A stretch of 64,000 nt of DNA from Aselliscus stoliczkanus (GCA_033961575.1 CM066737.1:102266709-102330708), one strand, 5' to 3'; numbered from the stretch's first letter, positions 22,436 through 34,279 are shown. A program made the numbers and translations. The notes: generated by a model not told the origin, from the letters alone.

Positions 22436-24604
22436 TGGATTCATGGCTGACATCTGTGGTTGGAGGGGCTGCAGGCAGCAGATCCCAGAGGGGATTTTCC
22501 AGAGGGTTGATGTGTCTCTGGAGCACAAAAAATACCATGTGGGTACCCATGTGATAAAGTTTGACTAAGGTGGGGAAGAGGACATTCTTCCCCTTTCATG
22601 TGGAGCTCAGTCTCACCTCAACTGGTGAGGTCCCCAGGGAAGGGGTGGTGACCTTCACTGTGGGGCAGTAAGCAGAAGGCAGAGCCAGCTCAAGTGGCAG
22701 GGACCTGATTGACTTGTTTGCAGCGTATGTGAGACATGTTCGGGGATTCCTGAAAATAACTTACAGGAGCCTGGAACATAGAGATAAGAGAGAATGAAGT
22801 GTGGCTCACATTCTGAGAATACCTACTAGCTAGTACAGCCCAGGAAGTGGGTGAGGTAGTAACTTCTCTTTTATAGACTAGTTCTTGAATGAATTTATTG
22901 GAGTTAAATGACTCCAATACAAGTTTGCCACTGTTCTAAATTCAGAGGATAGGTTGTTTTCTTAGTGTGGGTCTCCTCAAGAAGAAGACCTTGAGACAAA
23001 CATTCTATGCAAATAGTTCATTGCTGAGTTTGTCCTAAGAAACACTGGTAGGGAATGGGGAAGTAAGATGGAGAAAAGAAGGCAGCCAATAAAGTATGTG
23101 TTATTAAGCCAGTTACTACTGTGGGCATCTGGGATGCAGTCTCCCTGGAGAAACACTGGGAAACACCGTAGAACACACATCTCAGAATCAGCTCTCCTGA
23201 GAGGTAAGGGAGCTGGGGCATTCTTTCACCCACTCTTGTCAGTCATGGTGGAGGATTATTCTTAGGGGGATGCTAATCCCTTAGCACTTCCAGCAGAGAG
23301 AACTGCCCTGGCAGCTAAAGAATGGCAGATGCTGGCAGCTGGAAGCCAGATTGGCGTGCATGGAAATGGTTAGTGTGGGGAATATGGGTGGGACGCAGAT
23401 AGCATCTGCTACTACTATGGCATGGGAGGTCTTCTCATTTGTTAGTTCTACTGTTCGATGTTGTTTCGATCATGTAATGGATTTCCCTGCTGACCCACAC
23501 CCCAAAACTTTACTGCCTCCTCTGTTCTCACTTCCTGTTCTGTATGACCCCTCCTATTTGTCTCTCCATTTCACTCTGTTCATCACTAATTGGCCTTTGC
23601 TTTGGCATCAGAGATCTGTAGAAAGTTACTTCCTTCTGAGCCTCACTTTTGCTGTGTCTAATGTGATGATGATGATGATATCTTTTTAGAACTATTGAGG
23701 AATGTATTGAGGAATGAATAAACATATGAAAAAGCACATCATAATCTGTGCTTGAGAAAGGCTAGTTCTGTGGCCATATTTGTTTTTCCCTTGGTCAAGT
23801 CAAAACTCGAACGAAGACTTATCTTTCTGCAACCCCCAAAAGCTGAGATGTGTAGATAAAGGCTGGGTTTGTTCTCTAAAAGAAAATTATGCGTTTTATT
23901 ATTTTTGCAATATTTTATCTGAGTTAATTTGATTACATTTACAGTTTTGATATTTAGTGGAAAGATACAAAATATACTTCATTGATATCTAAGCATATTA
24001 CATTCATTTTGATGTCTTTCATCACTTAACTTATATCACAAATAGAAATGGGCCAAGAAATGGGGACTCCTTTACAAAGCCACAGCCATGGCTCTGCCCT
24101 GAATTTAGGCCAATCTCAGAGCCATTTATTGCCTCAGGAGACTGTGGTCTTTTATATTCCTGGTGTCTTGTGGTGTCTATGTTGGCTGTTGATTCTATGG
24201 ATTACTGCTTTTTGCTCTAAATCATTTAAGATGGAAGGAGACAAAGGGAAAAAGGGGGAACAAGAGGAAAAGGGAGGAAGGCAAGCTGCTATTGTTGGCT
24301 TCTGAGTAACTGGTAATTATTCTAATGACAGTTTCCTATCCCATGTTTGTGCTGTACATGATTATAAAGCCCTTTTCCATGTACTTTAAAATTAAATCCT
24401 CATAACTATCCCATAAAATGAGAAGGAAGAAAAGGATCTATGAAGAACAGGTTTGTACCAATCCTTTGGAAGAGGCAACTGGGAAGAAAAAGAGACTCAG
24501 GGAAAAAGAGGATACATGCATCAAGGCAATAAAGTCACACCTTTTGTTTGTTTAGAGAAGAAAGGCTGTGTCCAGCGGGGTTTACTTGAAGGTCTTCATT
24601 GCTT
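22436..24604. other. Long low-SINE stretch, no gene seen
   Basis: About 2.2 kb without a SINE. 22975-23340 looks like an old repeat I cannot name. 23655-23685 has a (GAT)n run. None of the frames looks like a known protein. Confidence 0.35.
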
Positions 24605-24618
24605 TAAATGTTGGTGTG

Positions 24619-24723
24619 TTGGGCCGGCCGAGTGGCGCGGGGGTTAAGCGCTGGCTTGGGAAGTCAGCGGCCCCGGTTCGGGTCCCACATATGAGGGCCA
24701 GTGACACTGCTCTCAAAAAAAAA
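24619..24723 (+). mobile_element. SINE type A
   Basis: TSD AAATGTTGGTGTG occurs at 24606-24618 and 24724-24736. Confidence 0.97.
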
Positions 24724-24744
24724 AAATGTTGGTGTGATGAAGAG

Positions 24745-24960
24745 TGGTAGTACTGAGATTTGAACCGGTCTTGGCCCTGGCAGTTCTGAGACGAGTCACT
24801 TTGAGAAAGTCCTCTGATCACCAGGAGCCCTGGTTTTCTCATCTGCAAAATGGAGATAAAAATTCTTACACGATATACCACCACATGGGTGTTTATAAGA
24901 ATTTAACAGAGTGCATGTAAAAACACAGTGCAGGCTGTACATGATACTGCATGCTGATAC
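24745..24960 (+). mobile_element. MIR SINE
   Basis: A + sense MIR: 'tgagatttgaaccggtcttg', 'ttttctcatctgcaaaatgg', 'ataagaatttaacagagtgc'. Confidence 0.7.
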
Positions 24961-25020
24961 TTCCCTGATAATGAAAAGATGATCCTGTAGAATTAGTTTG
25001 ACTCAAACTAAGAGTTGATT

Positions 25021-25127
25021 TTTTTTTTTTTTTGAAGGCAGAGTCACTGGCCCTCATATGTGGGACCCGAACCGGGGCCGCTGGCTTCCCAAGCCAGCGC
25101 TTAACCACCGCGCCACTCGGCCGGCCC
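25021..25127 (-). mobile_element. SINE type A
   Basis: TSD AAGAGTTGATT / AAGAGTTGACT occurs at 25010-25020 and 25128-25138. Confidence 0.95.
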
Positions 25128-25295
25128 AAGAGTTGACTTCTTAATCGCATTGTTGGGTATCCAGAGTTTACTTATTTGGAGGTTTAAGATTTATCTGTTA
25201 GAAGATTGTTTAATTATTTGTTTTTAAAAGTAAGATGACAATGCTGATTTGTTTGTCCAGTACCTGTATTGACAGTAGAGGGGTAATATCGGAAT

Positions 25296-25727
25296 TTTTT
25301 TTTTTAAACATTTTATTGGGGCATTGGGGGAGGGGAACAGCGTTGGGGAATCAGGGAAGGGGAACAGACAAGTTGCTGTCCTCTTGTTCTTCAGTCTAGT
25401 TGTGAAGGACATTGCTTCACTAGCCCATGTTGGTATCATCATTGCACTCTTCCCGGATGAGGCAGATCGGTCGCCGGCCTCTGGATGGTCACTCACCACA
25501 GCTATTGGCAGCTCACGCTGGCTGCTGGCCACTCACTGTAGCCTATGGCAGCCCACTGCAGCAGGGACTGCAGCCTACACAGTCGCTGGGGCTCGCACAG
25601 CCCAGCTCCAGGTGGAGCTGCTGTTAGCTGTAGAGGGCAGTGTCACTGGCCCTCATATGTGGGATTCCAACTGGGGCCGCTGGCATCCCAAAACCAGCTC
25701 TCAACCAATGCGCCACTCGGCCGGCCC
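25296..25727 (-). mobile_element. SINE type B, full length
   Basis: TSD GTAATATCGGAAT occurs at 25283-25295 and 25728-25740. Confidence 0.97.
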
Positions 25728-25839
25728 GTAATATCGGAATATTTTGGAGGCACCTTTATCCAGATATTTTGGGTAAAGTAATGCTATGTAACATGGAATT
25801 GTCCAGATAATGGCAGGAACCTCCACTATGTTGGGTTGT

Positions 25840-26040
25840 TGGATTTTGAAAGATCCAGATTCAAGTCCACATCCAGCTACACAGTGGCTGTGTGACCTAA
25901 GACTTGCTTTTCTAGTTTTTCATTTGTGAGAAAGGCTGAAGGTTCTCCTAGGGATGATTGTGAAGCTCGAATGAGACAATGGGGAAGACAATTCTGTGAA
26001 AACTATGAATATAGGTGATATAATTATCATCATTACTTAT
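25840..26040 (+). mobile_element. MIR SINE
   Basis: A + sense MIR: 'attcaagtccacatccagct', 'gtggctgtgtgacctaagac', then 'gatgattgtgaagctcgaat'. Confidence 0.7.
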
Positions 26041-26064
26041 GTTTAAAGAAATGAAATGAACAAA

Positions 26065-26215
26065 CAAATATATTTTTTAAATAATTAAAAATATTTTCAA
26101 TTACAGGTGACATACAATGTTATATTCGTTTCAGGTGTACAACGTAGTGATTAGACATTTATATAACTTCTGAAGTGATCACTTCCATAAGCTTAGTATT
26201 TAATGATACAAGTTA
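26065..26215 (-). mobile_element. L1 3' end fragment, antisense
   Basis: 'acaggtgacatacaatgtta', 'gtttcaggtgtacaacgtag' and 'gaagtgatcacttccataag' match the reverse complement of a laurasiatherian L1 3' UTR. Confidence 0.6.
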
Positions 26216-26812
26216 GAGAGAATCAAGCCAGACATTAATGAGATATAGTCAATATGGAGACACAGATTGCTTTTTGATAATGATTTCTTTCCACATGGAT
26301 TTGGTATGCGATGCTTACAGGTGACAAATGAGGAACTATGCAAATATGATACATGTGTACAGGTTTATTTCAAGAATCATAATTTGCCTTGCTGGCAAGC
26401 TACAAATTTCTAAGAGCTTCATCTGAACCTGTTCAGACTGAGAAGACTGTAAATAAGTCCAAGTCAGTCTCCAATAACCCTCTACAGAAGCCATAGGGCT
26501 AACTGAGTCACAGGGGTCGGAGATAGTGTTTAGTGTGCCAGTGATGCCTCAACTCTGGGCGACTGATGCTGTTCCCACCTGGGGACTCTCAATGCTGATG
26601 CTACTGCTGGTCTTTTGAAAATGTTCACACCACCATGTACAGCTTCTCAATTGTTCCTGCATCTTTATTTCTCGTCTTCAAAATCCAAAGACTGTAGGAG
26701 GCTCTGGTTGCTGAACTGAGGTCACGTGCATATACACAGATAACAGAATGCTAGGAGAGGCAGTGCTTTTCAAAGCATAGTCTGCAGACTGGTGCCAGGT
26801 TACAGACTAATT
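26216..26812. other. Unassigned sequence, no gene seen
   Basis: No repeat or coding feature was recognised. Confidence 0.35.
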
Positions 26813-26822
26813 GCTTTTATTT

Positions 26823-26963
26823 ATTTATTTTTTTTGATTATTATTATTATTATTATTATTTTTTTTTTGAGGGCAGTGTCACTGGCCCTCATATGTGGGA
26901 CCCGAACCGGGGCCGCTGACTTCCCAAGCCAGCGTTTAACCACCGCGCCACTCCGCCGGCCCA
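26823..26963 (-). mobile_element. SINE type A with (ATT)n tail
   Basis: The tail contains (ATT)n on the + strand. TSD GCTTTTATTT occurs at 26813-26822 and 26964-26973. Confidence 0.9.
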
Positions 26964-27197
26964 GCTTTTATTTTGTGATTCGTGAAAGAACTTGTGCTAG
27001 AATGTATATCAACTTAGTACTTTCTCTATTAAGAAAACTTTGTCATGGAAAAAGTGTTACATTCATTAAATGGTGAGCTACTAAACAGCGCAGCTCTTCT
27101 CTAGACTTTGTGGTGGGAGTTTAGGACCTGCCATCAGAGGGCTCCTCACAAAAGGAAGGGTATTTGGAAGTTGTGTAGTAAAAAAACAAATGAGGAA

Positions 27198-27346
27198 GGG
27201 CCTGCCGAGTGGCTCAGTTGGTTAAGAGCTCGCTCAAGAGTGTGCGCTGAGCTCTGAGCAACAGCAGTCCGATGCCCAGCCTGAGCTGAGCTGCCGCTAA
27301 GCTGCCAACAGGTAGCAGGATGGCTCAGCTAAAAAAAAAAAAAAAA
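27198..27346 (+). mobile_element. SINE type C (first of a three-SINE stack)
   Basis: The head is GGGCCTGCCGAGTGGCTCAG and it ends GGCTCAGCT-A(15). The stack's target word AAAAAAACAAATGAGG lies just before it, at 27180-27195. Confidence 0.95.
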
Positions 27347-27350
27347 TTTA

Positions 27351-27458
27351 TGGGCCGGCCGAGTGGCACAGTGAATAAGCGCAGCGCTTGGGAAGCCAGC
27401 GGCCCTGGTTCGGGTCCCACATATGAGGGCCAGTGACACTGCCCTCAAAAAAAAACAC
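27351..27458 (+). mobile_element. SINE type A (second of the stack)
   Basis: It starts five bases after the type C tail. The target word recurs at 27459-27474, so C and A lie inside one TSD pair. A probably landed in C's poly-A tail. Confidence 0.93.
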
Positions 27459-27474
27459 AAAAAAACAAATGAGG

Positions 27475-27671
27475 GTGGCCAGGTGGCTCAGTTAGTTAGA
27501 GCGTGTGCTCTTAACAACAAGGTTGCCAGTTCGATTCCCACATGGGATGGTGGGCTGCGCCCCCTGCAACTAGATTGAAGGACAACGACTTGACTTGGAG
27601 GTGATGGGTCATGGAAGAAAACACACTGTTACCCAATAAAAATTAAAAAAACCCCAAAAAATCCAAAAAAC
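27475..27671 (+). mobile_element. SINE type D, VES-like (third of the stack)
   Basis: 'ggtggccaggtggctcagtt' head, a B-box near GTTCGATTCCCAC, then 'actagattgaaggacaacga' and ACCCAATAAAAATTAA. It is bounded by the target word at 27459-27474 and again (AAAAAAACAAATGA) at 27672-27685. Confidence 0.92.
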
Positions 27672-27689
27672 AAAAAAACAAATGATATC

Positions 27690-28340
27690 AGGCTGACTAC
27701 GCCTGATGCATACTACTCCACCACAGAGACACCTGCCATCAGTAATGTGAAACTTACGTGGATTTGGGCATTCTCTCACATGACTGGTGCTTTGCTGGGG
27801 CATGATATTGACTCTGTTGCTACTTTCTTTCCCATAGGGTGTGTATCTAGCCACCCTGCTGGGAAGGGAAAATGGGGGAGACAGTCTTATGTCCATCTAA
27901 GTTGGCTGGCTGAGACTCCTCAGGGTGACTGATGGTTGGCCAATGGCCCTCAGCTGATTATGGTGGGGTCAGCATCTGTCCATTCTGAGTCCTGTCCTTC
28001 CTATCTTTTCCAAACCGAATACTCACAGCACCTTCATGAACATGTGAACAGTTCTTTATTCAGTGGTTCAGGAAATGATCTCAGCTTATATAGAGTTGGG
28101 GGATGGTGTGAGAAGGGGAGAGATTGAGGTCAAGTATTGGGACACTGGTTTGGCTCCTTGGTCCTTTGCCTTATTCATAGAGGCAAAATCCTCATTGTTG
28201 AAGCCATTGGAGTATGTCTCATGCAGACAGTCCCCCTGTTCTTGAACTCTCTCACCTCTCCTTCAGTCCTCTCCCTTTCAGTTTCTTTCTATCATCTTCC
28301 CAGGGCTTGCTGATCCTTCCTGTAGACAATGAGGTCCCTT
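27690..28340. other. Unassigned sequence, no gene seen
   Basis: No recognisable repeat or coding feature. Confidence 0.35.
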
Positions 28341-28358
28341 TCTCTTCTTGAGACTTTT

Positions 28359-28462
28359 TTTTTTTTTCAAACTTTATTTTTTTATTTTATTTTTTTGAGG
28401 GCAGTGTCACTGGCCCTCACATGTGGGACCCGAACCGGAGCCGCTGGCTTCCCAAGCCAGCG
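28359..28462 (-). mobile_element. SINE type A, 5'-truncated
   Basis: It lacks the first roughly 27 bases, including the A-box region. The tail is long and interrupted. TSD CTCTTCTTGAGACTTTT occurs at 28342-28358 and 28463-28479, so the truncation is original rather than a later deletion. Confidence 0.95.
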
Positions 28463-28719
28463 CTCTTCTTGAGACTTTTGAATTCAGACTTCCAAGTAGT
28501 GTACTGGATGTGAAGAGTTTTTCCCTCCACTTGAACTGACACTACCTGTGGGCCTGTGAATGGGGCGGGGGGGGGGGGAGATGACAAACTGTTGATGATT
28601 TCCCTCTTAAGTTCCTAAAAGATGCCACTCTCCACCTAGAGCATTAATTGCCTTCCAAAGACTACTTAGACTACTTGAAAATTGCATAGTAGTATCAACA
28701 TGGCTTTGGAGCTATTCTT

Positions 28720-28802
28720 TTTTTTTTTTTTTTGAGGGCAGTGTCACTGGCCCTTATATGTGGGACCGAACCGGGGCCACTGGCTTCCCAAGCCAGCGCT
28801 TA
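28720..28802 (-). mobile_element. SINE type A, 5'-truncated, stacked
   Basis: It is cut near the same head position as the copy at 28359. Target word TGGAGCTATTCTT lies at 28707-28719 and 28803-28815. Confidence 0.95.
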
Positions 28803-28815
28803 TGGAGCTATTCTT

Positions 28816-29262
28816 TTTTTTTTTTTTAAAAGATTTTATTGGGGAATTGGCGGAGGGGAACAGCGTTGGGGAATCGGGGAAGGGGAACAGACAAGTTGCT
28901 GTCTTTTTGTTCTTCAGTTTAGTTGCGGAGGATGTTGCTTCACTGTTGGTATCGTCATTGCGCTCTTCCCGGATGAGGCAGATCGGTCGCTGGCCTCTGG
29001 ATGTCGCTCACCGCGGCTATTGGCAGCTCACGCTTGGCTGCCAGCCGCTCACGCTGGCTGCGGGCCACTCACTGTAGCCTATGGCAGCCCACTGCAGCAG
29101 GGGCTGCAGCCCACACCATCACCGGGGCTCGCACAGCCCAGCTCCAGGTGGAGCTGTTGTTAGCTGTAGAGGGCAGTGTCACTGGCCCTCATGTGGGATC
29201 CGAACCGGGGCCGCTGGCATCCCAAAACCAGCGCTTAACCAATGCGCCACTCGGCCGGCCCC
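28816..29262 (-). mobile_element. SINE type B, full length, stacked
   Basis: It shares the target word TGGAGCTATTCTT (28803-28815 and 29263-29275) with the type A copy beside it. The poly-T is on the left and the GGCCGGCC head on the right. Confidence 0.97.
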
Positions 29263-29275
29263 TGGAGCTATTCTT

Positions 29276-30340
29276 TAATACGCTAATGCTACATTCATTG
29301 CTTATACATCTTGAGAATAATGGATGATGAATGGCACTACAGTGAAGGTATTCTATAAAGTTCAGTGTTCTTCCTACCCTAACTCTGATGATGGAGAAAG
29401 GGAGTGGGGGGAAGGGGGAGAAGTTTTACTTCACTCTGCCTTCTCCTCCTGCACCGTCTGCAGCTGACAAAACTCCTTTTCCCGTAGATAGATTAACCTT
29501 CAGTCAGGTTGTAGACATCTTGTGGTCTGAGAGTACTTCTGCACCACTGAGATAATCTTTCATGTTTTAATGTTATAGATTAATCTGAGCTGCTTACTGT
29601 CTACCCCACCTAGGTAGTAAGGATTATTATATATTTGTCTATTTTAATGAGAAAAGCTATGAAAAACACATGTTTAATGTTATGGACTTGAAAACACAAA
29701 ATAAAGAAAGGAAGAAAGGGAAGGAAAAAGAAACAGAGAAAATGAAGGTAGGGAAGGAAATAAAGCAGAAAAAATAACTCAGGTCTAGAGAACAAAAGAT
29801 TATTTCTGTATCTTTTCAAAAGTTATATGGTGGGTAGGTTAAAATAATTGGAATTTTCTCGTGTATAGTAATTACTTGCAACAGGATGGTTAATATCCTG
29901 CATCTGTTAATGGACTCATGCGATAATTATTCATTTTTGTTCTGAGAAAAACAACTGGCGTCATGTCAGTGCAATCTCCTTTCAAAGGGATTTGCATTGG
30001 TGAAGGAAATAATTTTTTTCCCTGAGGTAACCTGAAGACAAATGTGTTTTGGGCATTCACCGATTCCCTTAAAAAGTGATCTTTAGCCTCTATGTCCCAT
30101 AAATCCAGATTCAGTGGGCTTGATTTTACTGAGTTGATCTGTTTTAGTGTTATGTAAATGAAAGGGAAGTAAATGAGAACAGAAGGTAAACTAAAGGAGA
30201 GTGGGGGTAGAGGAGGAAAGAAGATAGTGCCTGAGAGGAGAGCCAGACTTATGCCATCATCACATCCGCAGGTGGGAAGGGGGCAGGTAGGACTGTCTTT
30301 ACATGGGGTAAAGGTTCTCTAATGTTTCTCATTTATGGAA
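29276..30340. other. Low-repeat sequence, no gene seen
   Basis: Contains an A/G-rich run (29690-29765). No coding feature was recognised. Confidence 0.35.
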
Positions 30341-30560
30341 CAAAAATCAGTGAATCAATCAGAAAACATTTTAATGAATATTGTGCATAGAGCAATGTGT
30401 GTGTGTGGGGAATTGGGGATGTTAAAAAACAGACACATGCAAAATTATAACAAAATACTCTACATGATAAATGTTAAAGGCTGAGTAGTAACAAAAAGTG
30501 TTATGAGCTCTGAGAAGTCAGTAAAGTCACCTTGGAGGAGTTAGACCTTGGTTAGATATT
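30340..30560 (-). mobile_element. L2 3' region, antisense
   Basis: 'aacattttaatgaatattgt' leading to 'ggggatgttaaaaaacagac' and 'caccttggaggagttagacc' resemble the reverse complement of the L2 3' part. Confidence 0.5.
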
Positions 30561-30604
30561 GAAGAACGGGATGGTAATGTCAAGAACTGTGAAGAGCCTT
30601 GTAT

Positions 30605-31000
30605 TTTACCCTTCTTGCAAGCTAACTTGTTAGCTTGCCACAGTTTCATGGACACTGGCAGAAGATACAAGACCCCTGGATCAGACAAAGGACTTCCTTT
30701 ATTGCATGCAGCACAGCCAGCAGAATGAGCCACAATTTTTTCTCTTATTTTAAAAGAAAAATTTATAGAAGAAATAATAGGGGGAAAAGAGATCAGAAAG
30801 TACATATTGTTCCTGACACAGTAGAAAATAAGTATCCAAATTGGGTTTTGAAACAACAGATATGGCCCAGACGATAGGGCTGGCTACACACACAATTATC
30901 TTTAAGAGGAGAGCTGGCTTCCAGCTAGCTCATTCCTTGTTCCTTGTCCATGGCTCGTTTCTGTTGGCCTTGGTCTCTGATTTCTATAGAGAGCCCTAGT
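30605..31000 (-). mobile_element. LTR-like fragment (family T)
   Basis: The minus strand has AATAAA (30703-30698), followed by an R/U5-like stretch that ends in the palindrome at 30617-30638. No partner copy and no TSD were found. Confidence 0.4.
30617..30638. repeat. Perfect inverted repeat
   Basis: Arms GCAAGCTAAC and GTTAGCTTGC are separated by TT, making a 10-bp perfect stem. Confidence 0.95.
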
Positions 31001-31082
31001 TCAGCTGTATAATGAAACAGTGTGAATGAGGAGTTATTATCCAAGGGCCTGTTCTCTTTCAGGGTCACCTTTGCCCAACCCT

Positions 31083-31404
31083 GCACCATCCAATACTGTA
31101 GCTATGAGCTGCATGGGGCTATTGTGCACTTGAACTATGGTTACTCTGCATTCAGATGTGCTGTGATTGCAAAATACACACTGGATTTCAAAGACTTAGT
31201 AAAAAAAAGAAAAATATCTCTAATGATTTTTATATTGATTATATGTTGAAATAATATTGTGGATATATTATTTAAATAAAATACATTACTAGAATTAATT
31301 TCACTGGTTTCTTTTTACCTTTAAAATATGTGGGTAGAAGAAATTTAAAATTACATACGTGATTTGCATTGTGACACACGCTGTATTTCTATTGGATGGT
31401 GCTG
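31083..31404. mobile_element. MITE-like DNA transposon remnant, copy 1
   Basis: It opens 'tgcaccatccaatactgtag' and closes 'tattggatggtgctgct', an imperfect terminal inverted repeat (GCACCATCCAATA). The core is AT-rich. It shares a plan with 51090-51650. A hAT-type origin is likely but not proven. Confidence 0.65.
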
Positions 31405-32240
31405 CTCAGGTGCATTTTGAGAAAGGGGAGGCTCCCTTGGTCCCTCCTTGTTATCCTCTAAGGGCTGTGTGACTTCCTGTGCCATCATAGGCCGCAGCTG
31501 GCCATGGCCTGAACTGCTGATCTGCATTAAACTGCAGTCCTCCTTGATGTGCCTCCACTGCTACCACTAATCAGAGTGTCCTCAGAGAGGAGGATTGGGC
31601 ATGTGGTCAGGACTCACCTTCCCTCACCGCCCTGTTCCTCACTTCCTCCTCACAAAGGTTTGCTAGGCGAATCAGGCTTTCTTGCAGGGTCAAAGAATAA
31701 TGAAGCGAATCACAACCTACAAAGGAAGGACTTTCAAACTATGTATTGACTATGCCTTATGTCACCTGGTCTATGGAAAATGTACACAGGGATTAAGCCC
31801 CCCTTTGAGATGCAACACAGGCCCTAGTTCTTAACCTTGCTCTCCTGACCTGAGTCAGGATACTCCCAGGGAGACCTCCTCCTTCTAATATCTCTCCTGA
31901 CAGACCATCTAAGGCTCAATTTTAATGGAACTCGAGCATCTACTGAGTGGATGGTCTTATCTAAGGATATCCCCTCCAACCCTGGTTTCCATCGCCTTTG
32001 AATGCTGGCTCTGAAAATCTCACCAAAACAACTTGTGGATTAGACAAATCTGAGTTTATTCTTCCTGTAGTTGAGGGGGAGCATGCCTTGACAGAGTCTT
32101 AGTAGCTTCCTTAGGAGGAAAGACTAAGTTGAGACATTTATGAGGTTTTAGAGGCCAATTGAAAATGAGCCTTTCATGCAGAGGTTTGATTAGAATTGAG
32201 TAAGTGTCATGATGTAATAGTTTAGGATTGGTGGGAATAG
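31405..32240. other. Unassigned sequence, possibly part LTR-derived
   Basis: Around 32050, 'tgagtttattcttcctg' carries AATAAA on the minus strand, in an LTR-like setting. No coding feature was recognised. Confidence 0.3.
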
Positions 32241-32255
32241 CAAGAGGTAGATTTT

Positions 32256-32436
32256 TTTTTTTTTTTTTTAGAAATTTTATTGGACTGTTTTTCTAGGACC
32301 CATCAGCTCCCAGTGAAGTAGTTGTCTTCAGTCTAGTTGTGGAGGGCACAGCTTCACAGCCCATGTGGCAATCAATCTGGCAACCTTGGTGTTATGAGCA
32401 CTGCGCTCTAACCACTTGAACTAACTGGTCACCCAG
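32256..32436 (-). mobile_element. SINE type D, VES-like
   Basis: A reverse copy, from poly-T through 'gacccatcagctcccagtg' to the head. TSD CAAGAGGTAGATTTT / CAAGGGGTAGATTTT occurs at 32241-32255 and 32437-32451. Confidence 0.93.
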
Positions 32437-32451
32437 CAAGGGGTAGATTTT

Positions 32452-33079
32452 GAAGTGAATGTTTTATTAAAGAATCTTGGGGAATAAAGTTGTTGATGCC
32501 ATCTGTTGAAGAGCCCAACAGTTTGATGTTCATTTAAATAATTTTCTTGGGGAAGGTTTCTGGAACATGTAATAAAGCAATTTGTGACTTTTATTCTCTT
32601 AGGCAAGGACTTTTGGGAGATTAAAGTCATGCTGATGAAGACAGCGGACAGTAAAGTAATGTTAATAAAGCTGGCTGAATGGAAAAGCCACTCCAATGTA
32701 GACAGTAAGCTGTGTGGGGACAGATGGCACAGTTCTCTTCCCCCAGCAGGACATGCCCCCAATCTGAGTTAGTCTGCAGGGCTCCAGAAAGGAAGTCTTG
32801 GACACTCTATATCTATAGCATAGTAGAGCAGGGTGCACACTGGCTGACCACACATACACACAGACACTGCCTGTCTTAGTTTCGGTTTCCCCCAAGGTAA
32901 GGATTTGGGTGTGGGTTGCCTAGTTGGGAGGTGATTCCAGGAAGACAGGCAGGGAAGGTGGAAAGTCAGTCAAGACGTGCATGAATGAGTGGGGTACCAT
33001 TGTGGGCGACAGAGGCTCAAACCCTCTGAGGACCTTTTGAGAGACTGTGGAAGTATGCAGTCGGCGTCTTTATATATTT

Positions 33080-33084
<5 letters not shown>
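32452..33084. other. Unassigned sequence, no gene seen
   Basis: Nothing recognised on either strand. Confidence 0.3.

Positions 33085-33136
<52 letters not shown>
33085..33136. repeat. (TC)n microsatellite
   Basis: About 26 uninterrupted TC units. Confidence 0.98.
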
Positions 33137-33138
<2 letters not shown>

Positions 33139-33294
33139 CACCCTCTCCCCTCAACCTGGGCCCTTCTGGGATGTGCAGGTGAACACTTTTTTTTAGTGGC
33201 CATGGAGCACCCTCGGGCAGTTCATTGGCCTATAAGGGAATTCTCCTCAGGTGACCTCTGGGAAGTTTCGAGGGCAGGGAACTTCCAGCATGTG

Positions 33295-33362
33295 CTACAT
33301 TGCCCAACAAGGTGCCAGACGTATAGCAAGTGCTTAATAAATGTTTACTGAATGAATAATAA
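33295..33362 (+). mobile_element. MIR or L2 tail fragment
   Basis: 'gtatagcaagtgcttaataa' then 'atgtttactgaatgaata' is the shared 3' end of MIR and L2. Confidence 0.65.
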
Positions 33363-34270
33363 ACAAATCATTTAAGGCCAAGCCTTAGTTCTCAGACTAC
33401 AGTTAGAACTTGATGATGAGGAAGATAGGCTTTTGCTTACTACTCCATAATTGTAAAGCTGCTTTTCTCATGATAGAGTTAGCACCTGACATTACGATGC
33501 ATTCACCTTCTCTGCCTTTTTTTCTCCCCTTAGACCTACCAACAGTGAGAAAAGGGTGAATCACTGACCCTCTTAATGACAACTACTTTACCTTCATGAA
33601 GACTGGCAATTAACTTACAAAGGTACAAAGTTCTTAGATGGGAAATACTTCCCCCCTCCCATTCCTGCTGATGGGGGTAGGGGAGTTGGGGCCTGGGCGG
33701 ACAGGTGTGTTTTTCAATTGCCAGAGTTGTTTGTTTTGACATCTTTTCTCTCTGGTTTTGGTGCATTTATTGAGACTCTCTGAAAACAATGGGGTTAGGG
33801 GAGTAGGCTTTAAGTCCTCAAATCACACAAATAGAGGCCAGATCTCCTGTGTGTGAAGGCCTTGGTGAAATGAATGTATGTAAGAGGGCTCCTCTGACTG
33901 ACAACAGATAAGACTTTCAAATATGGAGCAAATGAGAAAAAGGATTATCTAACAAAAATGTATTGAGCATCAACCATATATTAGATATTATGCTAATATT
34001 ATATGCCCAGCTATGACACAATAAAACTGCATTAGTACTAAATTATGGATTATTAGTTAGTTATTATAATTTACTTATTTATTACCTGTCACTTTCTTAG
34101 GGACTAGTTTGGGAGAAACCAAATTGCACTATATTGTGTATAAAGTAGAAATGTTAAATGAACACATATGAAGTATTTTATTTATCTCATTAATTACTGA
34201 GGGAACCAGTAAGATGTTGCAACCAATTCAAAGAAGTCAAAGAATGCACATATAAAGGCCATTCAAGTGT
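33363..34270. other. Mostly unassigned; L2-like scrap near 33950-34030
   Basis: 'aatgtattgagcatcaacca' with 'atattatgctaatat' resembles the antisense L2 or MIR 3' end. No gene is seen. Confidence 0.35.
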
Positions 34271-34279
34271 CTACGTAAG

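Noticed and set aside
27180..27685. Regularly spaced repeats that might suggest a CRISPR-like array
   Set aside because: The repeated word is a SINE target duplication, units differ in length and content, and the DNA is mammalian.
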